From contig JAVBXN010000012.1 in NCBI GenBank assembly GCA_030824515.1, positions 62,001-126,000 of the forward strand: a stretch of DNA of 64,000 nt, written 5' to 3'. Shown here in pieces: positions 28,091 through 37,012 of the stretch. Position 1 is the first letter of the stretch. Every line of letters begins with the position of its first letter. Made by a program: the position numbers and the translations under genes. Under the pieces are notes generated by a model. That model worked only from the letters and a program-made list of their open reading frames with translations. It did not search any database and was not told the DNA's origin. The DNA comes from Pelobacter sp. GTDB taxonomy: Bacteria; Desulfobacterota; Desulfuromonadia; Geobacterales; Pseudopelobacteraceae.

Positions 28091-31018
28091 CTACTTGACA
28101 ACGACCCCATTCATCCTGACGGTGCCGGACCCGAGCGTTATCGTTCCCTGGATCGCGGTTTGACCGCTGATGGCGCCGTAGACAGCATTGTAGCCACCTT
28201 CGAGAGTCACCATGATGTTCCTGTCGCTGGTGAAGGAACCGGTCAGTGTTCCCTCCAACATCCTGATGACGGCGTTGTTCAGGGTTTCGGCGTCATTGTA
28301 GGCGGTCTGAACAGTGGAGAAAGGCTTGCTGCCCACCTTGACCTTGGGCGCCGACGTGAAAGTCGCGCCGACCGCTTTATCGCTGTTCATGGTAACGATA
28401 CAGCTGCCGCTTGTGTTGGTGCAGGCGCCAGACCATCCGGAAAAGACGGTGTAGATGCTGGGGGTGGCGATCAGGGTGACGGTGCTGCCGTTAGGATACT
28501 CGGCGCTGCAGACCCCTGTGGTACAGACGATATCAGCCGGCACACCCACGGTAGCCGAACTGCTGGTCACGGTACCGGTTCCGGTACCGGAGACGGTGAC
28601 ATCGATGGCAAAGCGCGACTTGATGAAGGAAACGGTGACGGTCTCAGCGCTGATCAAGGGATTGAAGGTACAGGTTGCCGCCGCGGTCGTACCGCCCGCT
28701 ACGCCCCCCTTTGCAGCGCAATCGGTCCAGACGGCTGTTGATCCGGCCGCTGCCGTTGCTGTCAGAACCACGGTCGAACCGTAATTGAACGCTGAGCTTC
28801 CGCTGATGGCCGTATTGTAACTGTAGCTGATCCCGGCGGGACTGGAACTGACGGAACCGGCTCCGCTGCCGCCCGCATTGGCCGTGATGGAACCGCCTGG
28901 AATAGGACCATAAGCCACGATCCCGGCGTTGACGGACCCCAGCCCGCCCGAGAAGAGGATCGTCCCCCGGCTGTCCACGGTCATGTTGTTTTCATCTAGA
29001 GCCGACATTGCGCTGATCGGGGCCAGGCCGCCGCTTACATCCATGTCGGCCGGAACCGTTCCGTTCAGGAAGCGCAGGTGCCGATGGTCGAAAGCGCTTG
29101 TATCGGCCGGCACCGGGAGCCAGACGTTATTGACGGAATCGAATTTCTGTTTGGAGCCGTTCCAGACCTGGCCGCTGTCATCCTGAGTGACATAATATCC
29201 ACCGATATATCCGTCATTGCCGCTGGTGAACCTGAACCAGGACGGGTCACCGCCCGCCGGGTTCCTCTTCATCAGGACCACCTCGTACCGGCACATGAAC
29301 CAGGTGTTGCCCGCATCGTCGACCATGACATCGTTCACAAAATAGTTGGCTGGAAAACCGGGGAGTTCCGCCGGGCTGAAACTGGTCCAGGCACTGTTGG
29401 CCGGGTTAAGATAGTAGACACCATAGGCCCCGTAGAACCACTTGCCATCCTGCGGATCGACATATACACCGTAATAGTACAGATCACTGAAGGGAGCGAC
29501 GGGAAGGGCCAGCCACTGTTCCGTGGCGACATTATAGGCCACCGGTTCGGATCGCAAGGGGGCGAAGTAGACTATGTTCTGCGAATCCGCGGCCGCCCCG
29601 ACAACACCGAAGCTTCCCAGCCCCACACTTCCCGCCTGGCGGAACTGCTGCCAACTGCCGTCGGCCTTCAGCCTTGCGATGCTGGCATCGTCGTAGGCCG
29701 GAAACCAGATGCCGCCGCTCTTGTCCGCGGCAATCTGGTTGAAACGCAGATTGGTCAGAGAGGTGCTGTCGTTGCGGTAGGTATAATGAACCACGCTCGG
29801 CTGCCCCTGGGCGGTAAAAGTCAGGTAATGCACTCCGGTGCCGTTTCCGGGGATGGTGGGGTTGTAGGCGGTCACGAACCAGAGGCCACTGTCGTCGAAG
29901 TCCAGGCTGGGAACCTCGCCGCTCTCCAGGCCCAGATCGGCCTGCGTAAACCTGGTCCACTGCCCGCCACTGGTCGGGACATACCGCAGAATGCCGCCGG
30001 CGCCGCTGTAAACTCCTCCGAACCAGACGGAACCATCGCTGCCGGCGGCAATATCATGCACCCTCAAGCCTATGTCGCTCACCGCTCCGCTGGTATACTT
30101 GTTCCATTGCCCGCCGACGGTGTAGCAATATATGCCATCTACGCCGTAGCCGAAATCAGATCCGAACCAGATGTTGCCAAGCGAGTCCTCCACGATCCGG
30201 GTAATCATGGCCCCTTCCGCGGGTGCGGACGGATAGGTGACGATGGGGAAAAGGTCTTTGACATACGTGGTATTGACCAGGCTGGTACCCTTTTCCAGCC
30301 CCATCTCGGAGGTAACCCAGTAACTTCCATGGCTGTCAACCAGTGCATCACGAATGAAATAATTATTCGCGGTATAGTAAACTTGGCGTGTTTCCACTAC
30401 CGTGAATGCGGCATTCACACGAACAACTCCCCGCGCTGCAATCAACAGCTTCTCCTGGGATCCATCCGGCTTGTCGATCAGCCGAATGCGGAAGGCGCTG
30501 TCAACGCTGGTGGTGTCTACACCAAGTTGAAGACTGGATGAATCCGGCATGTTGAAGGTGAGCCAGCTATTGTCGGCCTTCTGGCAGAGCACCGTCCTGT
30601 TTTTCAGGGCATACCAGGTGTTGCCCCCCTTGTCCTTCACTGCATAAAGCACCGAGGCACTCAGTTGCGGCTTCTCAATGGGAGCGTTATATGCGGCTTC
30701 CAGCAGGTTATTGCGCCGGTCGTTGGTGATGTACTGGAAGGCGGGAGCAGAAGCGCCGGGCGGGCGGTACCAGACGCCAGGCGCGTATTCGGTTCCGTCC
30801 TGGGCGCTGACCCAGACACCGCCGGAGTTATCCACTGCAACTTTATCCGGCTCGTAGGGCACGCTGTTGGTGCGCAGACGGTACCATTCCGGCGTCTGGG
30901 CAGCATGTGCATCCAGCCTGACGACTGACAGGACCAGCAATAAAATCATAAGCAAACATGACAGGAACGGCAGTGATATCCGCAGTACTCTTATTTTGTC
31001 TTTCCGGAAACCATTCAT
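28091..31018 (-). CDS. Large exported beta-propeller protein with InlB-type repeats and shared C-terminal module
   Basis: The 975-residue protein has an N-terminal membrane/signal segment ending near DAHAA (about 40). Residues about 45-690 hold many repeats of the two-component-propeller kind (for example GNIWFGSDFG, GSVWFGGVYS, GNTWFMCR). Residues about 700-890 carry two Gly/Ser-rich InlB-B-type repeats (GTGTGTVTSS, FSGWSGAC..SGSCIVTMNSDK). The last 83 residues form a module (KPFSTVQTAY, VTLEGGYN, GSGTVRMNGVVV) that recurs twice in the protein at 60549. No kinase or anchor is attached. It is likely secreted or on the outer surface; function is unknown. Confidence 0.8.
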   Translation of the reverse strand: MNGFRKDKIRVLRISLPFLSCLLMILLLVLSVVRLDAHAAQTPEWYRLRTNSVPYEPDKVAVDNSGGVWVSAQDGTEYAPGVWYRPPGASAPAFQYITNDRRNNLLEAAYNAPIEKPQLSASVLYAVKDKGGNTWYALKNRTVLCQKADNSWLTFNMPDSSSLQLGVDTTSVDSAFRIRLIDKPDGSQEKLLIAARGVVRVNAAFTVVETRQVYYTANNYFIRDALVDSHGSYWVTSEMGLEKGTSLVNTTYVKDLFPIVTYPSAPAEGAMITRIVEDSLGNIWFGSDFGYGVDGIYCYTVGGQWNKYTSGAVSDIGLRVHDIAAGSDGSVWFGGVYSGAGGILRYVPTSGGQWTRFTQADLGLESGEVPSLDFDDSGLWFVTAYNPTIPGNGTGVHYLTFTAQGQPSVVHYTYRNDSTSLTNLRFNQIAADKSGGIWFPAYDDASIARLKADGSWQQFRQAGSVGLGSFGVVGAAADSQNIVYFAPLRSEPVAYNVATEQWLALPVAPFSDLYYYGVYVDPQDGKWFYGAYGVYYLNPANSAWTSFSPAELPGFPANYFVNDVMVDDAGNTWFMCRYEVVLMKRNPAGGDPSWFRFTSGNDGYIGGYYVTQDDSGQVWNGSKQKFDSVNNVWLPVPADTSAFDHRHLRFLNGTVPADMDVSGGLAPISAMSALDENNMTVDSRGTILFSGGLGSVNAGIVAYGPIPGGSITANAGGSGAGSVSSSPAGISYSYNTAISGSSAFNYGSTVVLTATAAAGSTAVWTDCAAKGGVAGGTTAAATCTFNPLISAETVTVSFIKSRFAIDVTVSGTGTGTVTSSSATVGVPADIVCTTGVCSAEYPNGSTVTLIATPSIYTVFSGWSGACTNTSGSCIVTMNSDKAVGATFTSAPKVKVGSKPFSTVQTAYNDAETLNNAVIRMLEGTLTGSFTSDRNIMVTLEGGYNAVYGAISGQTAIQGTITLGSGTVRMNGVVVK

Positions 31019-31318
31019 AAAGCCCCCAATGAAGTTTTAATGTAACAATAACAGATATTTCCAAATGCACAACGACTGTTCCTGCAATCAGAGTATGAAT
31101 CTATAATCCTGGAACAGATGATTCTCAGCAAAAATAAAGCCTAAAAACTTCTTTGTAAATAATTTTGGATAAATGCCGGAAACAAAAGACATTTATCAAT
31201 ACATTTCCTGACAAAAAATGATCAGCATGCAGATCTACTGGGATTACATCGAAGGATTTGAAGATAATTTTCGGTAAATCCCGGAATATTTCGGCCATAA
31301 ATAAAAACAACCGGATCT
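31019..31318. other. AT-rich gene-free stretch
   Basis: About 300 bases upstream of the propeller gene, low in GC. I see no ORF with coding character, tRNA or riboswitch. It presumably holds the propeller-gene promoter on the minus strand, but I cannot pick -35 and -10 boxes with confidence. Confidence 0.4.
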
Positions 31319-31471
31319 CTGCGAAAAGCGTCCAAGAACCAGGGATCGTTTACCAAAGATGAGGCCATGCTCAAACTGCTCTATCTGGCCTTGACAAATT
31401 TCTTGAGGAAATAGACTATGCCGATCAATAATTGAAAATCAGAACTGAACTCAATTCAGCATAATTTTTGA
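31319..31471 (+). mobile_element. Decayed C-terminal end of an IS256 (mutator)-type transposase
   Basis: One frame reads LRKASKNQGSFTKDEAML, KLLYLALTNFLRK, stop, TMPINN, stop, KSELNS. This resembles the end of IS256-family transposases, where (F)(P/T)(N/K)DEA..KLLYLAL..KKWTMPI.NW is typical. Both stops stand where Trp would be expected (TGG to TAG and TGG to TGA). Only about 50 codons remain, with no visible terminal repeats. It directly precedes a truncated flavodoxin gene. Confidence 0.6.
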
Positions 31472-31516
31472 ACATAGAATGCATGTTTTGTAAAAGACCG
31501 AAAAGACCATTTACAC

Positions 31517-31958
31517 AAACTGATTGACAGGCCCGACGACCTCACTCCGCTTCTGGAAATGTTGCCGCTGCCGATGCCTTTATCCTGGGTTCGCCGATCT
31601 ACTTCGGCACAGTGACCGATGAGATGCGCTCTTTCATGGAGCGGCTTCTTTTCCAGTACCTGGCCTACACCAGACCACCCAGCACTCTTTTCGACCGGAA
31701 GCTGCCGACGGGCTTTATCTACACCATGAACATTTCTGCGGAGATGATGAATGAATATCAATACCCGGTTCATTTTGGATCAAACGAAAACTACCTGACC
31801 AGGATATTCGGGCAATGCGAAACGCTCTGCTGCAATGAAACCCTTCAGTTTGAGGATTACGACAAGGTGGTGTTCAACTACTTTGACCCTGAAGAACGGA
31901 AGCAGTGTTGGCGTATGAACGGCTTCACGGCCAGAAAGCCCACGAGAAGAAAGGATAA
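31517..31958 (+). pseudogene. Broken flavodoxin / NADPH-dependent FMN reductase-like gene
   Basis: The 5' end, including the FMN phosphate loop, is missing. The remaining sequence reads KLIDRPDDLTPLLEM, shifts frame near 31560, then continues AAADAFILGSPIYFGTVTDEMRSF, the classic flavin-isoalloxazine loop of this family, to NYFDPEERKQ. It shifts again near 31905 and ends as AYERLHGQKAHEKKG before a stop at 31956-31958. Two frameshifts and the lost start make it nonfunctional. The IS256 relic upstream may mark the event that cut it. Confidence 0.75.
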
Positions 31959-31960
31959 AC

Positions 31961-32251
31961 ATGTCAACCGTAACCGTAGTGGCAAAGATAACTGCGAAAA
32001 GCGATGCTATCGAGACTGTGAAAACAGAGCTCATCAAGATGCTGGCAGCTACTCTTCAGGAAGAAGGGTGCATGGAATACCGGCTCCATCAGGACAATGA
32101 AAATCCGGCTGTCTTTGTTTTCTATGAGAACTGGAAGAATCTTACCTGCCTGGAACAGCACATGAACTCTCGACATTTCCAGGCATACATTGCAGCGGTT
32201 GGTGATTTGATTACTGACAAGGCCGTCCACAAACTGACTGAAATCTTCTAA
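31961..32251 (+). CDS. Antibiotic biosynthesis monooxygenase (ABM/YgiN-like) domain protein
   Basis: The 96-residue ferredoxin-fold protein has the ABM pattern VTVVAKITAK at the start, EEGCMEYRLHQD and FVFYENWKN in the middle, and H-M-NSRHFQAYI near the end. Members include quinol monooxygenase YgiN and act without cofactor on quinols or other aromatics. AAAGGA precedes the ATG, at the very end of the flavodoxin pseudogene. A flavodoxin-like reductase beside a quinol monooxygenase would have been a sensible redox pair. Confidence 0.8.
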   Translation: MSTVTVVAKITAKSDAIETVKTELIKMLAATLQEEGCMEYRLHQDNENPAVFVFYENWKNLTCLEQHMNSRHFQAYIAAVGDLITDKAVHKLTEIF

Positions 32252-32270
32252 TCTCAAGGTGATGCACCAC

Positions 32271-33389
32271 ATGATTGACCACAACAGACTCTTCACTACC
32301 TTCATGGAACTCTGTGCCATAGATTCCGAACCTAGCCGTGAACGCTTGATGGCTGACCGGCTGACGGAGATGCTGACAGCGCTTGGTTTCGTTGTTTCGG
32401 AAGATGATGCCGGCAGGAAAACCGGTGGCAGTGCCGGAAACCTTTATGCCCGCCTGGAAGGCACAGCTGCCGGCGAAGCGTTGCTCTTCTCCTGTCACAT
32501 GGACCGGGTTGTCCCGGGTGTAAACGTCAAGCCGCGTATTGAAGGGGATTATATTGTCAGCGATGGCACTACCGTGCTTGGAGCAGACGATGCTTCGGGC
32601 CTGGCCGCCCTGCTGGAGGGAATCACCGTACTGAAGCAGCACGGCAAAGCTCATCCGGCTATTGAGTTGGTGCTGACCGTCGCAGAAGAGTTGTCTCTGG
32701 TGGGTTCCAAACATTTCGATACGACACAGGTCACTTCACGGATCGGGTTTGTTCTGGATGCTGGCGGGGATGTGGGGGAAATAGTACTTCGGGCACCGGA
32801 GCACATTAAATTCAAGGCCGTGTTTCATGGCCTTAGTGCTCATGCCGGCTTTGCCCCCGAACAGGGAATCTCGGCGATACAGATTGCGGCAACGGCCATA
32901 AGCCGGATGGGACTGTTACGCATTGACGCAGAAACAACTGCGAATATCGGCAGCATCTCGGCGATCGGGCCGACCAATATCGTACAAGACAGATGTGAGC
33001 TGCAAGGTGAGGTACGATCACTGGTTCCGGAAAAAGTCCGGTCCCATGTGGCAACCCTGTCCGAAATCATGCAATCTGCCGCAGCCGAATTTGCCGGTTC
33101 GGTGACCATCGAGACCGTAACGTCCTACCAGGCATACCAACTGCGTGAAGACAGCGAGCCGGTAAGCCGGGCGGCCCGGGCAGCCGCCGATATCGGGGTT
33201 CCAGTCTGCTACAAGGCGACAGGTGGCGGATCTGATGCCAATCATTTCAATATACGGGGTTTACCAACGGTGGTGCTCAGCTGTGGATATGAGAAGGTTC
33301 ATACGACAGCGGAGCGAATCCCTTTGAAACAACTTGTTCTGCTGACGGAGTGGGTACTTGCTATTATCGGCAACGGGGTAGATGCATGA
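32271..33389 (+). CDS. Peptidase T-like M20 family metallopeptidase
   Basis: The 372-residue enzyme has the zinc-site motifs in order: LFSCHMDRVVPG, LGADDASGLAAL with bridging Asp, VAEELSLVGSKHF with catalytic Glu, and the C-terminal GGGSDANHFN. The dimerisation lid domain is at about 180-290. It is of the PepT-2 type aminopeptidase. Start ATG 32271 is favoured by AAGGTGAT seven bases upstream; a GTG four codons earlier is possible. It overlaps a 58-residue gene at its end. Confidence 0.87.
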   Translation: MIDHNRLFTTFMELCAIDSEPSRERLMADRLTEMLTALGFVVSEDDAGRKTGGSAGNLYARLEGTAAGEALLFSCHMDRVVPGVNVKPRIEGDYIVSDGTTVLGADDASGLAALLEGITVLKQHGKAHPAIELVLTVAEELSLVGSKHFDTTQVTSRIGFVLDAGGDVGEIVLRAPEHIKFKAVFHGLSAHAGFAPEQGISAIQIAATAISRMGLLRIDAETTANIGSISAIGPTNIVQDRCELQGEVRSLVPEKVRSHVATLSEIMQSAAAEFAGSVTIETVTSYQAYQLREDSEPVSRAARAAADIGVPVCYKATGGGSDANHFNIRGLPTVVLSCGYEKVHTTAERIPLKQLVLLTEWVLAIIGNGVDA

Positions 33390-33558
33390 GCCGAAAGAAG
33401 AGGAGATGGTTCGCTACCGTCAGATACTGCAAAACCTTTTCGGGGTGTTTTGGGAACAGGGCATAAAGCTTTCTGGCGGATGGTCGTTTGATGCGACCAG
33501 GTTGGTGGCCATCGCGATTCTGAGGGCAGAGGTAGAACTTGTTATAAGTGAACGGTAA
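33382..33558 (+). CDS. Small protein of unknown function (58 residues)
   Basis: ATG 33382 lies in the last codons of the peptidase gene, overlapping its TGA by eight bases. The frame encodes MHEPKEEEMVRYRQILQN, then FGVFWEQGIKLSGGWSF, DATRLVAIAILRAEVELV and ISER. GGGGTAG before the ATG is a weak ribosome site, so coupling to the peptidase is likely. The amphipathic helices and the Trp/Gly-rich centre look protein-like. I do not recognise a family. Confidence 0.5.
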   Translation: MHEPKEEEMVRYRQILQNLFGVFWEQGIKLSGGWSFDATRLVAIAILRAEVELVISER

Positions 33559-33841
33559 ATGCAGACTACGGAATAAATATCATCCATTTGTTCTGACACA
33601 CGCCCATCATTTTTTTACAAATCCACGGTTCTGTTCATTCAAAGATAGAGACACAATAAGATGTTCAATGTCCAATTGCAGCAAAATATTTTGTCAGGGT
33701 TGCAGTTATTTATTACACCTTAGAAGCAAACCATAAAAATGTTATGGCACGGTTAAGGCACAAGCCCGACTAGTTTGATGTGGAATAAGTTCTGACAGTC
33801 AATTTAAGGTGTGGGGGGGAACGGCGCAAGGCCAGATAAAA
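33559..33841. other. Gene-free stretch upstream of tRNA terminator
   Basis: About 280 bases with low GC. A short open frame here has the composition of random sequence (Cys-, His- and Phe-rich with no ribosome site), so I do not call it. No repeat or RNA structure stands out. Confidence 0.4.
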
Positions 33842-33867
33842 TAAGGGCCAGGTACTTGACCTGGCCC
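33842..33867 (-). terminator. Terminator of tRNA-Gly
   Basis: On the minus strand GGGCCAGGT and ACCTGGCCC make a nine-pair stem with a five-base loop, followed by TTATTTTAT. It lies 11 bases past the tRNA 3' end. Confidence 0.9.
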
Positions 33868-33877
33868 GTGTATTTTA

Positions 33878-33952
<75 letters not shown>

Positions 33953-34022
33953 TTGAAGTCCCGAATTTATATCAAGACCTTTCGATGTTGTCAATATTTT
34001 TCAACCGGGGGATACGATTTTT

Positions 34023-35225
34023 TTAGTTTTTTGCTGCGAGCAGGCGTTGATATTGCTCAACCAGCCGGAGGATCCGTGCCCCCCAGGAGTGAACCTGTAC
34101 GGCCCTTTGCCGGGATCGCTCCCCAAGATCAGCAGCAGATACGTTATCCTCCAGAGCGCTTACGATACAGTCCGCAAGCGAGGAGGCGCTGCCATATTCG
34201 GCATATATGCCGACGTCACCGAGTATTTCCCGGTTTATCGAGCTATCGAAGGCCACAGTCGGCAATCCGCAGGCCATGTAGTTGAACAGCTTGCCGTTGG
34301 CTTCAGTGCGCGCCAGCTTTGGTGAGACAGCCACATCACCGGCACTCAGGTACAATGGAGCGGAATCGTACGGAACCCGGCCTGTAAAGCTGATCACATC
34401 GTCAATGCCCATTTCCGATGCCTTTCTGCGATACTCTTGATCCGGAAAACCCATCAGCAGGAAACGGACTCCCGGCACCCTGGCCCTGACGGAAGCGATT
34501 GAATCAAGGAGCAGATCAAGCCCCTGATAGCTGCTGAACAGCCCGAGATAGACAACAACCCTGGCGTCTTCGGATATACCCAGCTCCTGCCTGGCCTGCA
34601 GGCGTGAGCATGGCCGAAAAACCTCCGTATCCACTCCATCGATCAACGTGCTGACTTTTTCAGGCGAAACGCCGAAATCCCTGACCAATTCACGCTGCCC
34701 CTCTCCGGAGCTGGTAATGATCGCATCCGCACAACAGTCAATTGCACGTTCGATGCTGACAAAGATCCTGTGTAGCAGCGATCTGTCCTTTAAAAATCCA
34801 TGGTTGAGCGATTCTCCGCTGAGACTGCCCTGGTAATCGAACAGCAACGGCACTCTCAAAACGCGTTTCAGAATGAACCCGATCAGGGCTCCTTCATGCA
34901 GATGGGCATGAATTATATCGGGACGGAAAGTACGTGCGGTAGCGTAGGCCTTCAGCAGCAGCAGGATGTCCAGGTAGGGCTTGTGCCAGGACGGACCAGC
35001 TCCGAGCTTTTTATACCAGGGAATTTGTGGAATCCTGACCACCCGGACTCCAGGCATGTCCTTACCCAGATGATAGGTAACGATACAGACCTCATGCCCC
35101 ACAGCGGTCAGAGCCCTGGCTTCCTCATAGATCCTGACATGACAGCCCCGGTCGGCAAAATAGGGTGTCGGGGCCAGCATCAGAATTTTATGCCGTTGTT
35201 TATCAGTGGATGAGTGCAAGTCCAT
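34023..35225 (-). CDS. Glycosyltransferase family 4
   Basis: The 400-residue GT-B enzyme has an N-terminal acceptor domain (PTPYFADRGCHVRIYEEARAL split over 16-36) and a C-terminal donor domain with VYLGLFSSYQGLD, FTGRVPYD and the E-x7-E region TEANGKLFNYMACGLPTV, where nucleotide sugar binds. It would add a sugar to a lipid- or glycan-linked acceptor at the inner face of the membrane. It is the last gene of a four-gene glycan group on this strand. Confidence 0.87.
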   Translation of the reverse strand: MDLHSSTDKQRHKILMLAPTPYFADRGCHVRIYEEARALTAVGHEVCIVTYHLGKDMPGVRVVRIPQIPWYKKLGAGPSWHKPYLDILLLLKAYATARTFRPDIIHAHLHEGALIGFILKRVLRVPLLFDYQGSLSGESLNHGFLKDRSLLHRIFVSIERAIDCCADAIITSSGEGQRELVRDFGVSPEKVSTLIDGVDTEVFRPCSRLQARQELGISEDARVVVYLGLFSSYQGLDLLLDSIASVRARVPGVRFLLMGFPDQEYRRKASEMGIDDVISFTGRVPYDSAPLYLSAGDVAVSPKLARTEANGKLFNYMACGLPTVAFDSSINREILGDVGIYAEYGSASSLADCIVSALEDNVSAADLGERSRQRAVQVHSWGARILRLVEQYQRLLAAKN

Positions 35226-35293
35226 AGTTTTTTTTGTTTAAGTTATTGGTTCGTTAGGATTGCAAAAGCAGGTCTGTCCGAGACTATGGACGT

Positions 35294-37012
35294 TCATCTC
35301 TGTTTCGGAGCCAGGAAGTTAACCAGCATGCGTGCTTCGTAATCTCCAGGATTTTTTTTCAGATGGAGTGAATAGTAGGTATAAGACTCCGCGTATTTCC
35401 CCAGCTTCAGGGACGATCGCCCAAGCGCGAGATTGATCCTTGTCCGGTTTGGATCCTCGCGTAAGAGACGCAATGCTTCGGCATACATGGTTTCATAGAC
35501 GGATGCCGATGGTATCGCGAATTTCTCCCAGATGTGCTTATACTTCTCATCTTTCTTCAGATAGACGACAGCGATGTCGTCACGATAGACAAGAACCCAG
35601 CCGGGATCTTTGGCAAGAGTTTCAACCAGTGGCACCGGCCCACCGGAGTCATAGTAACAGGTGCGACTGATCACCGTGTTTACATTGTAGCGTTTGAAAT
35701 CTTCGAGCCAACCATCCCAACTGTTGTCTATCCTGTTGGAAACGTCCAGTATCTCGGAACTGGTATTTCTGCCATCAACGAAAACCTGATAATCCGGATA
35801 CAGCTTCCACATGAGATAACCGCCCCAATCATAGAAATTGTAGACCGTCTTCGGTAAGCGGTTCTGCTGAAGGAATTGTGTCGCAGCCACCGGAAAGCTT
35901 GTCTGACAGAGTCCCCACCCCCATGGAGCCCTGACCACATTCAGATACAGAAACAGGGCCAGAGCCAATAGCGTGCAGTAGCGGCAGACCGATTGAAAGA
36001 GATGTGACTTGTTTTGTTTCGGCCAATATTTTCGCACCACATATTGCAGAGAGACCGGCAGGTAGAAGCCGGCTAGAATCGGCACGAAGACCGAATGGCG
36101 AACCTGGCTTGTCCCCATATACAGAAACGCACAGAAGAAAATAATCTCTGCAGGATCATTATTTTTCCACTTTGCAACCAGAACGGCGCCCCACAAGACA
36201 AAAACCACATAGAACAGCACTATCTGGTCCGAGGCGGGCGGCAACCACTCCATTATCGCCTGTTGTCCGGAGCTTATGTTCGTCAAGTTCAGGTGACCAA
36301 GCACTTGCATCGGGATTCTGCTGCCATACGGATTGATGAAAGCAGTACCAAACACCGCAAGACCGATGCCGGCGAGCAGAAGTATTTTATTCCCTGTTGT
36401 ATCCTTCAGTACCAATCGCACGATCTCGCCGATGAAAAACAGGCCGATAAGTACAAAACCGAATATGCAGCCGGCATGAAGATTTGCCCAGACCAGCATC
36501 AGCGGAATCAGCCAGAACCAGGCTTTGCTGCCCGGCTCGCGCCCTTTGTGCAGCAGCAGTATGTACAGGATTGAGAAGAGGAAGGTCCACAGCTGGGGAC
36601 GTTCTACCCACGAGGCTATGGATGCGGCCAGACACAGGGTCAAAACCGGTGCGATGAGTAAGGGGTCTCCTCCACGTCGCAAGTTAACGCGATACAGCAG
36701 AAAAGCACATAACGTAATAAGAACGGTTTTCAGGAGAGAGAGCAGCTTGTATCCGCCGGCAAGGTAGTGGAGATAGAATATTATGTCCGAAAGCCAGCAA
36801 TGCTCCAGGCGAAAGGCGTCCGGTGTAATACTGAAGGTATCGCGATACAGAAAATGTCCGGATGCCAGAATGTACTTTCCACTCTGGAGTTGCCAGAAAG
36901 TATCGAAGTCTTCCATGGGACGGAGCGCAACAATGAACACAACCAGCAGCAACAGCCAACCCGGCCATTGATTCGAAATATTACGCAATGGAGCCATATT
37001 TGATTCAGGCAT
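35294..37012 (-). CDS. Multi-pass membrane protein, probable GT-C type glycosyltransferase
   Basis: The protein of about 572 residues has 10 or more membrane segments up to about 400, then a soluble domain ending in a TPR-like pair of helices (NRTRINLALGRSSLKLGKYAE). The first external loop has RPMEDFDTFWQLQSG, an acidic pattern found where GT-C enzymes place their catalytic Asp. It overlaps the GT2 gene upstream, like GtrB/GT-C pairs that pass a polyprenyl-phosphate sugar to an outside acceptor. Start ATG 37012 is chosen; GTG 37018 is also possible. Confidence 0.65.
   Translation of the reverse strand: MPESNMAPLRNISNQWPGWLLLLVVFIVALRPMEDFDTFWQLQSGKYILASGHFLYRDTFSITPDAFRLEHCWLSDIIFYLHYLAGGYKLLSLLKTVLITLCAFLLYRVNLRRGGDPLLIAPVLTLCLAASIASWVERPQLWTFLFSILYILLLHKGREPGSKAWFWLIPLMLVWANLHAGCIFGFVLIGLFFIGEIVRLVLKDTTGNKILLLAGIGLAVFGTAFINPYGSRIPMQVLGHLNLTNISSGQQAIMEWLPPASDQIVLFYVVFVLWGAVLVAKWKNNDPAEIIFFCAFLYMGTSQVRHSVFVPILAGFYLPVSLQYVVRKYWPKQNKSHLFQSVCRYCTLLALALFLYLNVVRAPWGWGLCQTSFPVAATQFLQQNRLPKTVYNFYDWGGYLMWKLYPDYQVFVDGRNTSSEILDVSNRIDNSWDGWLEDFKRYNVNTVISRTCYYDSGGPVPLVETLAKDPGWVLVYRDDIAVVYLKKDEKYKHIWEKFAIPSASVYETMYAEALRLLREDPNRTRINLALGRSSLKLGKYAESYTYYSLHLKKNPGDYEARMLVNFLAPKQR

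Noticed and set aside
31125-31310. 61-codon minus-strand ORF
   Set aside because: No ribosome site or recognisable sequence; lies in AT-rich gap next to the IS relic.
33548-33736. 62-codon plus-strand ORF
   Set aside because: Cys/His/Phe-rich random-looking composition, no ribosome site, AT-rich noncoding context.
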